A stretch of 64,000 bases of DNA from Sedimentibacter saalensis (GTDB lineage: Bacteria > Bacillota > Clostridia > Tissierellales > Sedimentibacteraceae). Every line of letters begins with the position of its first letter. Position 1 is the stretch's first letter. This document shows positions 43,846 to 52,552 of the stretch, piece by piece. The stretch spans positions 33,708 through 97,707 of the forward strand of contig NZ_VLKH01000006.1 of NCBI RefSeq assembly GCF_007830175.1. The letters are read 5' to 3'. Made by a program: the position numbers and the translations under genes. The notes beneath the pieces are model-generated. The model was given only the letters and a program-made list of their open reading frames with translations, was not told the origin of the DNA and searched no databases.

Positions 43846-44714
43846 TGATATTGGTGGATATAGAAAACACAACTGTTCTTGTCACTGGTGCAAGTGGCAT
43901 GATTGGTAGACATCTGGTCAAAGGGCTTCTCGAAAAGGGTTATAGCGTGATTGGCTTGGCTAGGCGAAAAACTGAACTAGGGGAAGAAATCAAGAATTAT
44001 AAGCAGTACGTTATCGACTTGGCAGATAGGGAAGTATTGGAAAATATATTTGCTGATAACAACATCACACATATTATTCATCTTGCGGCATTAGCCCACA
44101 CAAAAGACGTGATTGATTTGTCTGAAGCTGCTTATCGTCAAGCAAATGTGATTAATGCACAGAATGTTTTTGAAGTTACAAAAGATACCAACATTCTCTT
44201 CATCAGTACGGTAGACGTCTTCGGATTTACCAAGGGTGTTGTGTCAGGTGAGACAGAAGTACACCCGATATCCATTTACGGCAAAACAAAAGCTGAAGCA
44301 GAGGAGATACTGAAAAAACAAGGAGGAAAGTTCAATATTTATCGCTTCTCACCTGTATACACAGAAGAAGTTAAGCGTGATATTCAAAAGCGATACTATC
44401 TGAAATATCCTGATTGGGCATATATCGTAGGTAAGGGTTCAGAGTATGAGGTGCTCAATATTAAAAAGGCTGTTCAAGTAATGGTTAATTGGGTCTCTAC
44501 TGAACCTGATGGAATGATAAGGGTTATTAAGGATGAACATAGGCTTGAGACGGCAAAAGTCATAGAACATGAGCGTAAGGAAGGCAGGGCTAAGCATGTT
44601 CTGCATTTTCCACGCTGGATGGTAGTATGTGGCTACGTAGTAGCAAGAATAACAGGAAAGAACAAATATACATATCTTCTTAGTAAGGCGGTATATCCAT
44701 TGAGAAGTGAGTAA
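43842..44714 (+). CDS. NAD-dependent epimerase/dehydratase (SDR)
   Basis: This 290-residue extended SDR protein has the nucleotide-binding VLVTGASGMIGRHLV, HLAALAHTKD, a Ser/Thr active-site strand ISTVDVFG, and the catalytic SIYGKTKAEAEEIL (YxxxK). The C-terminal part is shorter than in GalE and ends in a basic, membrane-proximal segment. It probably reduces or epimerises the 4-keto sugar made by the dehydratase at 40365, as WbpK/WbpV-like enzymes do beside WbpM. It starts ATGATGATATTG, overlapping the sugar-transferase stop by four bases. The substrate is inferred only from position. Confidence 0.88.
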   Translation: MMILVDIENTTVLVTGASGMIGRHLVKGLLEKGYSVIGLARRKTELGEEIKNYKQYVIDLADREVLENIFADNNITHIIHLAALAHTKDVIDLSEAAYRQANVINAQNVFEVTKDTNILFISTVDVFGFTKGVVSGETEVHPISIYGKTKAEAEEILKKQGGKFNIYRFSPVYTEEVKRDIQKRYYLKYPDWAYIVGKGSEYEVLNIKKAVQVMVNWVSTEPDGMIRVIKDEHRLETAKVIEHERKEGRAKHVLHFPRWMVVCGYVVARITGKNKYTYLLSKAVYPLRSE

Positions 44715-44728
44715 GGGGGGGCATAGAT

Positions 44729-45913
44729 ATGAGTTTTAAAGGAAAACGAGTTTTGATACTTGAAGGATATGCCAGACAATCTTTACCATTTATTAGGGAG
44801 TTTAAAAAACAGGGATGTATTGTTTCAGTACTGTGTGATTCTAAACTTGATGTTGCATATGCATCTCGCTTGCCTGATTATAAGATAATAGGAGTATGTA
44901 ATCCTGAACGTTATGATGAAACTGTCTCATGTGTTAGAGAATTATTAAAGACTAGAAGGTATGATATGGTCCTACCATTAGTAGATTTTTCTGCTAAGAT
45001 ACTTTCTACTAATAAAGCTGAATTTAGCAATTATACAAAAGTGGCCTCAAATGATAAAGAAGTATTTGATAAATCACAAGATAAACTATCAGTAATGATG
45101 GAATGTATGAGCAATAGTATCCCATGTCCAAGAACTGCTATAAACATTAAGAATTTTGAGGATATATTAAATTCTGATTTAGTATTTCCTATTATTATAA
45201 AGCCAAGACGAGAGTGTGGAGCGAGTGGATTTATATATATTAAAGATGAGGTTGAATTACAAGAATATATTATGGGTCTTGACATTTCATTAGAAGATTA
45301 TGTTGTTCAGGAGTTAATTCCACAAGATGATCTGAATTTGTCATGCAATTTATTTATAGATAACAACGGAGAGGTTAAAAGTTGTTTTATTTATGCAAGT
45401 CATCGATGGTTTCCATTAGAAGGGGGTACTGGAACATTTAACACTACAATTTATCGTGAAGATGTTAAAGAAACTTGTATCAAGTTAGCTAAACTTATGA
45501 ACTTAAGAGGAGCCGTTGGTGTGGATTTAATTCATGATCCTAGGGATAATGTAGCAAAAGTATTGGAAATAAACCCAAGAATAATGGCTTGTGCACAAAT
45601 TGGGTTTGATGCAGGTGTTAATCAGGCACAACAAATACTTGAAAATGAACTGGGAAATGAAGTTACATCAATGATGAATTATAAAAACAATATTTCTATT
45701 AGAATGACACAAGCTGATATTTTGTGGTTTTTGAAATCTAAAGATAGGTTCAATACAAAGCCTTCTTGGTTCAAGATTAAAAACACAAAGGATCAAATAT
45801 TTGATATAAAAGATCCGCTACCATGGTTTAGTTTTACACTTCAAGCTATTGCAAGGTACAAGAGCAAGATGCATAAAAAGGGAAGTAAAACAGTACTAAA
45901 TACCTCAAAATAG
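44729..45913 (+). CDS. ATP-grasp domain protein
   Basis: This 394-residue ATP-dependent ligase is of the carboxylate-amine type. It has a pre-ATP-grasp Rossmann-like domain (about 1-115, VLILEGYARQSLPFIREF). The ATP-grasp core (about 120-310) has FPIIIKPRRECGASGFI, YVVQELIPQDDLNLSCNLFI and the metal-binding VDLIHDPRDN...VLEINPRIMA. Such enzymes in glycan loci are thought to attach an amino acid or similar group to a sugar or carrier. It starts after a GGGGGG-rich site (AAGGGGGGGC) and is followed after 11 bases by an acyltransferase-like gene. The substrate is not known. Confidence 0.88.
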   Translation: MSFKGKRVLILEGYARQSLPFIREFKKQGCIVSVLCDSKLDVAYASRLPDYKIIGVCNPERYDETVSCVRELLKTRRYDMVLPLVDFSAKILSTNKAEFSNYTKVASNDKEVFDKSQDKLSVMMECMSNSIPCPRTAINIKNFEDILNSDLVFPIIIKPRRECGASGFIYIKDEVELQEYIMGLDISLEDYVVQELIPQDDLNLSCNLFIDNNGEVKSCFIYASHRWFPLEGGTGTFNTTIYREDVKETCIKLAKLMNLRGAVGVDLIHDPRDNVAKVLEINPRIMACAQIGFDAGVNQAQQILENELGNEVTSMMNYKNNISIRMTQADILWFLKSKDRFNTKPSWFKIKNTKDQIFDIKDPLPWFSFTLQAIARYKSKMHKKGSKTVLNTSK

Positions 45914-45924
45914 GAGAGTCTATA

Positions 45925-46434
45925 ATGAAAAAAATTTATGAGTACAATGGTTTTTCGTTTCATGAATACAATCCTACTATTTTTAGACCGTTTTATGTAA
46001 ATTTAGAGCCAATTTCGATGCGTAAAAGGCTTAGATTTTTATTAGCTTACTTTGCTGGATATAAGGTGTATTATATGGCAAAAGATGACGAATATATTGG
46101 TTACTGTGTTGTTGAGAATGGAAGAGATATAAGGTATAAATTCGCTACAAACAAAGATATATTAGTTGGGCCGTACTTTGTTAAGGAAGATTACCGTGGA
46201 AGAAAACTTTCTGTTATGCTACTGGAAGTAATATTACATAATATAGGTCTTAGATATAATTATGCTTGGGATTATATTAAAAAAACAAATATTCCTAGCA
46301 TTAAAGCTTCATCTAAAGTCGGTCTTTCGTATTTTAGTGATGCTACGATTTCAAGTATAACAAGACAATTAGTTTTGTTACAAGATAATAAAGGTGATTA
46401 TTGCATCATGAGGTATAAAAATATAAAAGCTTGA
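45925..46434 (+). CDS. GNAT-like acetyltransferase
   Basis: This 169-residue protein has the outline of a GNAT acyltransferase. Residues about 45-70 carry paired strands (YYMAKDDEYIGYCVVENG), residues about 85-105 a motif A-like VGPYFVKEDYRGRKLSVML with the R.GRK acyl-CoA loop, and residues about 125-150 a C-terminal IKASSKVGLSYF (the N...S...K..GF region). It probably acylates a sugar amine, consistent with the deacetylase and the ATP-grasp enzyme in the same run. It starts at an ATG behind AGGAGAG. The family assignment is reasonable but the similarity is weak. Confidence 0.7.
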   Translation: MKKIYEYNGFSFHEYNPTIFRPFYVNLEPISMRKRLRFLLAYFAGYKVYYMAKDDEYIGYCVVENGRDIRYKFATNKDILVGPYFVKEDYRGRKLSVMLLEVILHNIGLRYNYAWDYIKKTNIPSIKASSKVGLSYFSDATISSITRQLVLLQDNKGDYCIMRYKNIKA

Positions 46435-46573
46435 TGGATTAAGCAATCAATTGTTAAACTTGGCTTTAACATATGGTATGAACAAAATGATTAGTTGCTG
46501 ATGATTACTAAGGCATTAAGAAATTTCAACTGATGTCAACACGTTATGAGGATACTAAGATAGGGGGTATAAA

Positions 46574-47440
46574 ATGGCTGACTTAACAGCAATTATTTTA
46601 ACAAAAAATGAAAGTAAAAATATTATAGAATGTCTTACATCTATTAAAAATCTTGCGAAGAGAGCTGTCATAATCGATAGTGGTAGTGATGATAATACAA
46701 TAGAATTAGCCAAACAGCTTGGTGCTGATGTTTATGTCCATCCTTTCGAGAACTATGCAAGACAGTTTAATTGGGGATTAGACAATGCAAATATATCTAC
46801 TAAATGGGTTTTACGTATTGATGCAGATGAAAGATTTACACCTGAACTGTGCAAAAAAGTCGAAAGAATGATAGAAATCCATGATTCAGATGATATAAAT
46901 GGATTCACACTAGAAGCTTGGCTATATTTTATGGGGAAACGCTTAGAGCATGGTGGTGGTAGAAAAAGAAAACTTATGATTTTTAAATATGGGATTGGAA
47001 GAATTGAAGATAGAAAAATGGACGAGCATACAATTCTATCAACAGGAAGATCTATAGCATTGAAAGAAAAGTTTGTTCACTATGATTTCAAAAATTTAGA
47101 TTTACTAGTTTCAAAGTATAATTGGTATGCCACAAGGGAAATGCAAGACTATTATGAGTATCAAGAAGGCATAAGTAGAAATGAATTGAATTTATTAGAC
47201 GAGAAGATATATAAAACTAGGAAGAAGAAATATGGATTTTATTATAAAATTCCTTCTTTTTTACGTGCGTGGATGTTATTTGTATATAATTACATATTTA
47301 GGTTAGGCTTCCTTGATGGTAAAGAAGGTTATATATATCACTTTTTATATTCTTTTTTCTATCGTTCATTAGTTGATGCTAAAATATATGAACAAAAGAA
47401 AACTAATGCTCCATTTAAAGAAACTGGAGATTTGAAATGA
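46574..47440 (+). CDS. WaaE/KdtX-like family 2 glycosyltransferase
   Basis: This 288-residue GT-A enzyme begins LTAIILTKNESKNIIECLTS and continues RAVIIDSGSDDNTIELAKQ, NWGLDNANISTKWVLRIDADERF (the DAD metal site) and RKMDEHTILS. This is the layout of the WaaE/KdtX beta-1,4-glucosyltransferase-like group. It has a C-terminal hydrophobic pair (SFLRAWMLFVYNYIFRLGFLDG, by position about 230-250) typical of membrane-associated members. It starts behind ATAGGGGG. A gap of about 140 bases separates it from the acetyltransferase. Its TGA stop overlaps the ATG of a broken reading frame. Confidence 0.88.
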   Translation: MADLTAIILTKNESKNIIECLTSIKNLAKRAVIIDSGSDDNTIELAKQLGADVYVHPFENYARQFNWGLDNANISTKWVLRIDADERFTPELCKKVERMIEIHDSDDINGFTLEAWLYFMGKRLEHGGGRKRKLMIFKYGIGRIEDRKMDEHTILSTGRSIALKEKFVHYDFKNLDLLVSKYNWYATREMQDYYEYQEGISRNELNLLDEKIYKTRKKKYGFYYKIPSFLRAWMLFVYNYIFRLGFLDGKEGYIYHFLYSFFYRSLVDAKIYEQKKTNAPFKETGDLK

Positions 47441-47490
47441 GTGATGATAAATCAAAGCGGTTACGCATATTATCTATGCAACGTATTTGA
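47437..47490 (+). pseudogene. Truncated reading frame, possible glycosyltransferase stub
   Basis: An ATG overlapping the preceding stop as ATGA opens a frame, MSDDKSKRLRILSMQRI, that stops after 17 codons. The coupling and the RILSM-like strand look like the N-terminus of a glycosyltransferase whose remainder has been lost. About 140 bp of AT-rich non-coding DNA follow, with TATAAT at 47582 but no good -35. It marks the junction between loci B and C. Confidence 0.35.
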
Positions 47491-47627
47491 TTTGTTTTAC
47501 AAGTATACGGAAAGTTTGGGTTACGAGGTTATTTTCGTTTACTATAAAGTTAAACTTATCTTATTTGTTTAAAGCTCATTGTATAATAAATTTGAGCAAG
47601 TAATGAAAATGATACTTGAGGTGACTA

Positions 47628-48716
47628 ATGAAAATCTTAATATTAAGTTCTGTGGACTATGGGCTAAACGGCATTTCCATAGTTATTGAAAGATTGTATG
47701 CAAACAAAATCTTTTCAAATGAAGATGTTACATTTGTTTTTCCAAATACGAGTGAGATTGGAATGATAGATGTTCTTAATTCTTACGGGTATAAAGTAAA
47801 TATAATGAACCGTAATTCAAATCCAATGAAATACTTCTTTAATTTATTGAGGTTCATGAAACAGAATAATTTTGACATTGTTCATGTACATGGAAATAGT
47901 GCAACCAATACAATAGAAGTGCTTGCTGCAAAGATAGTTGCCATTCCGATAAGAATTATGCATGTTCACAGTGCGTCATGCAAACACATAAATATAAATC
48001 GTGTTCTTAAGCCGACATTGAATTATTTGTGCACTCATCGCTTTGCATGTAGTCAACAAGCCGCAGAATATTTGTTTGATGATAGAAAGTGCCATATAAT
48101 TAAAAACGGATTAGATGTAAAAAAATACGGTTTTGATATATCGGAAAGAAATAATTTAAGAGCCGAATATAAAGTAAATGATAATCTTGTTATTGGTCAT
48201 GTTGGGGGCTTTTCTGATGTAAAAAATCAGCGGTTCTTAGTTGACTTGTTTTATAGCTATCATAGTGAACATCCGGCATCAAAATTGGTATTGGTTGGCG
48301 ATGGTGGCTGTAGAAAGGAAATACAGAATAAAGTGGAAAAACTATCCATATCCCAAGATGTACTATTCCTTGGCAATCGGAATGATGTATATTCACTGTT
48401 AAATATGATTGATTTATTTGTCTTTCCATCAATACATGAAGGTTTCGGCGTTGCTCCTATAGAAGCTCAAATTAACGGATTGCCTGTTATCGCATCAGAA
48501 GGTGTTCCTCGATCTATAAAAATCAACGACAATGTTTATTTTTTATCGCTCGATGATGACATTTCAGTATGGGTGAAACAAATTGAAAACATTTCTTTAG
48601 TAAGAGAGAGCAATTCGGTTGAAAAAGTTTTGAATGCTGGATTTGACATTAGTGATATATCTCAGAATATATTGATGCTTTACCAGGAGTTAAAGGGGGA
48701 AACAGCATGCAAATAA
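47628..48716 (+). CDS. GT4-family glycosyltransferase
   Basis: This 362-residue GT-B enzyme has the N-terminal domain signature LSSVDYGLNGISIVIERLY and FDIVHVHGNSATN, then RIMHVHSASCKH and FACSQQAAEYLF. The C-terminal donor-binding domain has LVIGHVGGFSDVKNQRFLV, KLVLVGDGGCRKEIQ and the family EX7E region FPSIHEGFGVAPIEAQINGL. This is a complete family 4 protein, probably retaining. It starts at an ATG after TTGAGGTG. It is the first gene of locus C and overlaps the Wzy candidate by 10 bases. Donor and acceptor are unknown. Confidence 0.92.
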   Translation: MKILILSSVDYGLNGISIVIERLYANKIFSNEDVTFVFPNTSEIGMIDVLNSYGYKVNIMNRNSNPMKYFFNLLRFMKQNNFDIVHVHGNSATNTIEVLAAKIVAIPIRIMHVHSASCKHININRVLKPTLNYLCTHRFACSQQAAEYLFDDRKCHIIKNGLDVKKYGFDISERNNLRAEYKVNDNLVIGHVGGFSDVKNQRFLVDLFYSYHSEHPASKLVLVGDGGCRKEIQNKVEKLSISQDVLFLGNRNDVYSLLNMIDLFVFPSIHEGFGVAPIEAQINGLPVIASEGVPRSIKINDNVYFLSLDDDISVWVKQIENISLVRESNSVEKVLNAGFDISDISQNILMLYQELKGETACK

Positions 48717-49954
48717 CAATTTTTGGAATTATTTGGACAATAATTTTGGTTTGTTCTTCCATTTCCAATAGTACCAGAACACTTTTATTTTTTACGTTAT
48801 TATCAATGATATTTCAGTGCAATAATATCCTTTCTATTGGTGGAATAGGCATTGGTGTTCAAATTTTTACTGTATCTTTTACGGTTGTAAGGTTTTTGTT
48901 GTTGCGAGCTAAAAAATTAAAATATCGAGCAGTATCAATAGTCACAGGGATATTGTTCATGTTACTCTTTGCTATAGTAATAAGTTTGATATACAATGCA
49001 TCTTTCGAGTCTATTAATATTATTGGATTTTTGATGATTGCGGTGTATTTTGTTTTTGCCGTCATTATCACAAAAAAGAAAATAAATATTGATTATAAAT
49101 GGTTGGAACATGCTGAAAATATTATTATTGTATTTGTTTTGGTGATAGGTGCTTTTCAGGTATTTAGTAAATTAGGATTCTCGTTATTCGATGGTTTTCT
49201 TCGTACTTTTATTTATAATGATATAGACAATAGTAATGTTATTTTTAATTATAAGTCTAGTACAGCGTTCTATTCTACTTTTATGGAACCATCTTACTGT
49301 GGAGCATTTTTGGTTGCCGCATTTTCGTCAGTTATTACAAGGAGAGATATAAATATAAAGAACATTGTACTTTCGGGTTGTTTGATAATAGCAATATTAT
49401 TGACGCGATCCTCTACTGCATTTGGCGGATTAGCCATAATGTTATGCATGTTGTGGTTTGTTCGGTCTAAGAAAAAAATTTATAAATTGTTTATTCCGAT
49501 TTTTATTATAACGTTGATATGGATGTTTACCTTTAATATAGAAATTTTAAATCAGGTTATATTTAAAAAAATTGGAAGTAAGGGTTCATTTTCTGTTAGA
49601 AGTAATTGGAATCAACTTGCCTTACGGGCATTTTATCAAAGTCCATTAACCGGGATCGGCTTTAAAAATGTTCGGGCAAGTAGCATTTATATCAGTCTTT
49701 TAGGGGAAATTGGTATTTTGGGAATAGTACCTTATTCAATAATGATTATACACAGTGTAATTGAGTTTATAGAGAAAAAGACAGCAGAATTAGTTAAATC
49801 GAAATATTTGTTTGTGTTCAGTATTATAGTTTGTCAAATTATCGCCTGTCCAGATTTGAATTTTAGTCCTTTTTGGTTAGGTATATATTTGTTATTATTA
49901 TCAATGCGTTGCGAAACAAATATAGTTGTAAATAATGGAGGTGGACAAGTATGA
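48707..49954 (+). CDS. Wzy-type polymerase candidate
   Basis: This 415-residue polytopic membrane protein has about ten hydrophobic helices. A central extracytoplasmic loop (about 165-200) contains STAFYSTFMEPSYCGAF, and LLTRSSTAFGGLAIM follows. A second loop (about 295-330) contains SVRSNWNQLALRAFYQSPL and GIGFKNVRASSIY, the RS...W...A....P..G.G.. pattern of O-antigen polymerases. It starts at an ATG after GGGGGAAA and overlaps its neighbours on both sides, so translation is coupled. It is the likely polymerase of locus C, separate from the one at 25995. Confidence 0.82.
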   Translation: MQITIFGIIWTIILVCSSISNSTRTLLFFTLLSMIFQCNNILSIGGIGIGVQIFTVSFTVVRFLLLRAKKLKYRAVSIVTGILFMLLFAIVISLIYNASFESINIIGFLMIAVYFVFAVIITKKKINIDYKWLEHAENIIIVFVLVIGAFQVFSKLGFSLFDGFLRTFIYNDIDNSNVIFNYKSSTAFYSTFMEPSYCGAFLVAAFSSVITRRDINIKNIVLSGCLIIAILLTRSSTAFGGLAIMLCMLWFVRSKKKIYKLFIPIFIITLIWMFTFNIEILNQVIFKKIGSKGSFSVRSNWNQLALRAFYQSPLTGIGFKNVRASSIYISLLGEIGILGIVPYSIMIIHSVIEFIEKKTAELVKSKYLFVFSIIVCQIIACPDLNFSPFWLGIYLLLLSMRCETNIVVNNGGGQV

Positions 49955-51027
49955 AAATTGGAGTTATAACATTTCATCAAGCTTTGAACTATGGAGCTAT
50001 ACTACAAGCGTATGCGTTTCAAAAATTTGTTGATGAAAATTTTACTGATGTGGAAATAGAACTTATTGATTACAGATGTCCTTATTTTAGTCAACTGTAC
50101 AGTGTAAATAATCAAAAAGGTAATAACTTTGCCAAACGAATCTTAAAGAAAACACATTTTATGATAAAAAGAAAATTGTTTTCTTCGTTTATCAAAAAAC
50201 ACATTGCTCTCAGCGACACATATACAGAAAATACAATTAAAAATGCTAATGATAGATATAATAAATTCATAGTAGGTAGCGATCAGGTATGGAATCCTAA
50301 TTTAACAAATCATGATAAAAATTACTTGTTGACGTTTACTGATGTAAACAAGCGTTATTCGTATGCAGCATCTATTGGATTAGCGGAAATCCCTCAATAT
50401 GTTTCCAATGACTACCTCTGTGAATTAGGTCGATTTAGTAAAATATCCGTAAGAGAAAATCAGGCAATCAAAACGATACATAAATTGGGGGTTACTTCAG
50501 TTTCGGTTGAACAGCATATTGATCCGACATTATTGCTTACTCGTAGTGAGTGGGATATGGTCTGTGTTCAAAAGAAAGAAATCAAAAAAAAAGATTTTGT
50601 TTTAATATTTACAGTTGATTATTCTAAGGAGCTTATTGATGAAGTAGTGTGCTTTGCACGAAAAAAACAATTGGATGTTTATTATGTTGGGCAACGCACT
50701 AAAAATCCAAATGTTAAATATATTCCCTTGATTTCTATTGAAAAACTATTGGCTTTATTCAGCAGTGCGAAATATGTTTTCGTGAATTCATTTCATGGAA
50801 CAATATTCTCAATCATTTATCATAAACAATTCTATGTTCGCCTTGCACATACAGATGGACGAAATAGCCGTATTATAAATTTGCTGGAAAAGGTATCACT
50901 AACGAACAAAACCAGTGTTGAGTTTATTGATACTACTATTGATTGGGGATATGTTGAGCAAGTGATCGATTCGGAAAGACAAAGATCAATGGAGTACATT
51001 GCGGAGATAATTAACGATGAGAGTTGA
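49951..51027 (+). CDS. Polysaccharide pyruvyl transferase family protein
   Basis: This 358-residue protein belongs to the family that adds pyruvate ketals from phosphoenolpyruvate to sugars. It begins IGVITFHQALNYGAILQAYAFQ, the hallmark of the NYGAxLQ subgroup. FIVGSDQVWNPNL near 110 (the GSDQVWN motif), YAASIGLAEIP, SVRENQAIKTI, QHIDPTLLL and VFVNSFHGTIFSIIYHKQF near 280-300 follow. The subgroup is often found beside Fe-S F420-hydrogenase-beta-like proteins, as here. Pyruvylation is the family function, but this branch is poorly characterised. It overlaps the polymerase (ATGA) and the flippase gene by 11 bases. CsaB-like wall pyruvylation for SLH binding is a possible but unproven role. Confidence 0.88.
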   Translation: MKIGVITFHQALNYGAILQAYAFQKFVDENFTDVEIELIDYRCPYFSQLYSVNNQKGNNFAKRILKKTHFMIKRKLFSSFIKKHIALSDTYTENTIKNANDRYNKFIVGSDQVWNPNLTNHDKNYLLTFTDVNKRYSYAASIGLAEIPQYVSNDYLCELGRFSKISVRENQAIKTIHKLGVTSVSVEQHIDPTLLLTRSEWDMVCVQKKEIKKKDFVLIFTVDYSKELIDEVVCFARKKQLDVYYVGQRTKNPNVKYIPLISIEKLLALFSSAKYVFVNSFHGTIFSIIYHKQFYVRLAHTDGRNSRIINLLEKVSLTNKTSVEFIDTTIDWGYVEQVIDSERQRSMEYIAEIINDES

Positions 51028-52552
51028 GCGGACAAAAAATAGTATTCGGAGTACTGTGTTCGGATTGATAAATAGATGTATCAATTTATTGATACCGTTT
51101 ATAATCCGAACTGTTATGATAAAAAAACTCGGCTCTGAATTCTTGGGCTTAAATAGCTTATTTATTTCAATAATTCAAGTGTTAAATTTGACAGAACTGG
51201 GTATCGGCAGTTCTCTTATATATAGCATGTATAAACCGATAGCCGAAGATGACATAGATACATTAGGTTCCATGTTGAATTTTTATAAGATAATTTATCG
51301 GTTTATTGGATGTGTTATTGCTGTTATTGGTGTAGTACTTATTCCAATACTTCCTTATATTGTAAACATGGATGAATTACTAGGAACAGGAATTAATTTA
51401 TATGTTTTATATCTGATTTATCTGCTTAATACGGTCATAAGTTATTTCTTTTTTTCGTATAGAAAATCTTTATTAACAGCATATCAAAGGCAAGACATAA
51501 TTAGTAATATTAACAGCTTAGTTCATCTAATGCTCTATGCTTCTCAGTTGCTTGTATTAGTCGCCTATACGAATTATTACATATACACCATTTTGATGCC
51601 TGTTTTTACTGTTTTGGATAATCTTTTTGTTGCTGTTATAACCAATAAAAAGTTTCCCCAAATTATAAAAAACAAATGCAATAAACCGACGGAACTTAAG
51701 GCGATTTTGGGCAATACCAGATATATTGTTGGACATAAAATAGGTGCTGTAATGATCCAATCGGCAGATAGTATTGTTATTTCTGCGTTTTTAAATTTAT
51801 CTATACTAACCATTTATGGTAATTATTATTACGTTATTTCTGCACTTATAGGTTTTATAAATGTGGGATATAATGCTATTCTTGCCGGTGTCGGAAATAG
51901 CATTATTACAAAAAGTAAAAAACAAATATACGATTTGTTTTTAGATTTATCGTTCTTAATTTTCTTTATTATTGCTTTCTGCACCAGTTCTTTATTGAGT
52001 CTATATCAACCTTTCATGAAAATGTGGATGGGAATTGACTATTTATTGCCAATGAACACGGTTGTTTTGTTTTCGATATATTTTTATGTTTGGCAAATAA
52101 GAGTGATTGGATTGAATTTTAAGGATGCGGCTGGAATGTGGAAGGATGATTGGTTAAAACCATATGTGGGCATAGTTTTCAACATAATCTTGAACATAAC
52201 ACTTGTGGTGAATATTGGAGTTGATGGTGTTATATTAGCTACGATATTTGTAATGTCACTGATATATTTTCCATGTGAAATATTTGTACTTCATAAACAC
52301 TTGTTTCAAACAACGAAAAAGAATTATATGTTAAGACAGGTATTGTATTTTATTATTACTGCAATTGTGTCAACATTAACATATTTCATTACGGATCAAA
52401 TTAAAGCTAATGGTATTATTGGTTTACTTGTTAAAGCGGTAGTTACCTTTCTGTGTTCTGCATTGTTTTTGTTCCTATCGTGTTACTGGATGCCGGAACT
52501 AAAAAATATTTTACAAAGGGTGAAAACTATATGGAAAAGAAAAAGGCATTAA
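51017..52552 (+). CDS. Second Wzx-type polysaccharide flippase
   Basis: This 511-residue MOP-superfamily membrane protein has about fourteen helices. It opens with NSIRSTVFGLINRCINLLIPFIIRTVMIKKLGSEFLGLNSLF-type wording: NSIRSTVFGLINR, then FIIRTVMIKKLGSEFLGL, then SIIQVLNLTELGIGSSLI. This is the RfbX/Wzx branch with the GxxxL.L...I...L...E.G block. It differs clearly from the flippase at 29713. It starts at an ATG overlapping the pyruvyl transferase gene and ends 22 bases inside the next gene. It should export the locus C glycan. Confidence 0.9.
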   Translation: MRVERTKNSIRSTVFGLINRCINLLIPFIIRTVMIKKLGSEFLGLNSLFISIIQVLNLTELGIGSSLIYSMYKPIAEDDIDTLGSMLNFYKIIYRFIGCVIAVIGVVLIPILPYIVNMDELLGTGINLYVLYLIYLLNTVISYFFFSYRKSLLTAYQRQDIISNINSLVHLMLYASQLLVLVAYTNYYIYTILMPVFTVLDNLFVAVITNKKFPQIIKNKCNKPTELKAILGNTRYIVGHKIGAVMIQSADSIVISAFLNLSILTIYGNYYYVISALIGFINVGYNAILAGVGNSIITKSKKQIYDLFLDLSFLIFFIIAFCTSSLLSLYQPFMKMWMGIDYLLPMNTVVLFSIYFYVWQIRVIGLNFKDAAGMWKDDWLKPYVGIVFNIILNITLVVNIGVDGVILATIFVMSLIYFPCEIFVLHKHLFQTTKKNYMLRQVLYFIITAIVSTLTYFITDQIKANGIIGLLVKAVVTFLCSALFLFLSCYWMPELKNILQRVKTIWKRKRH

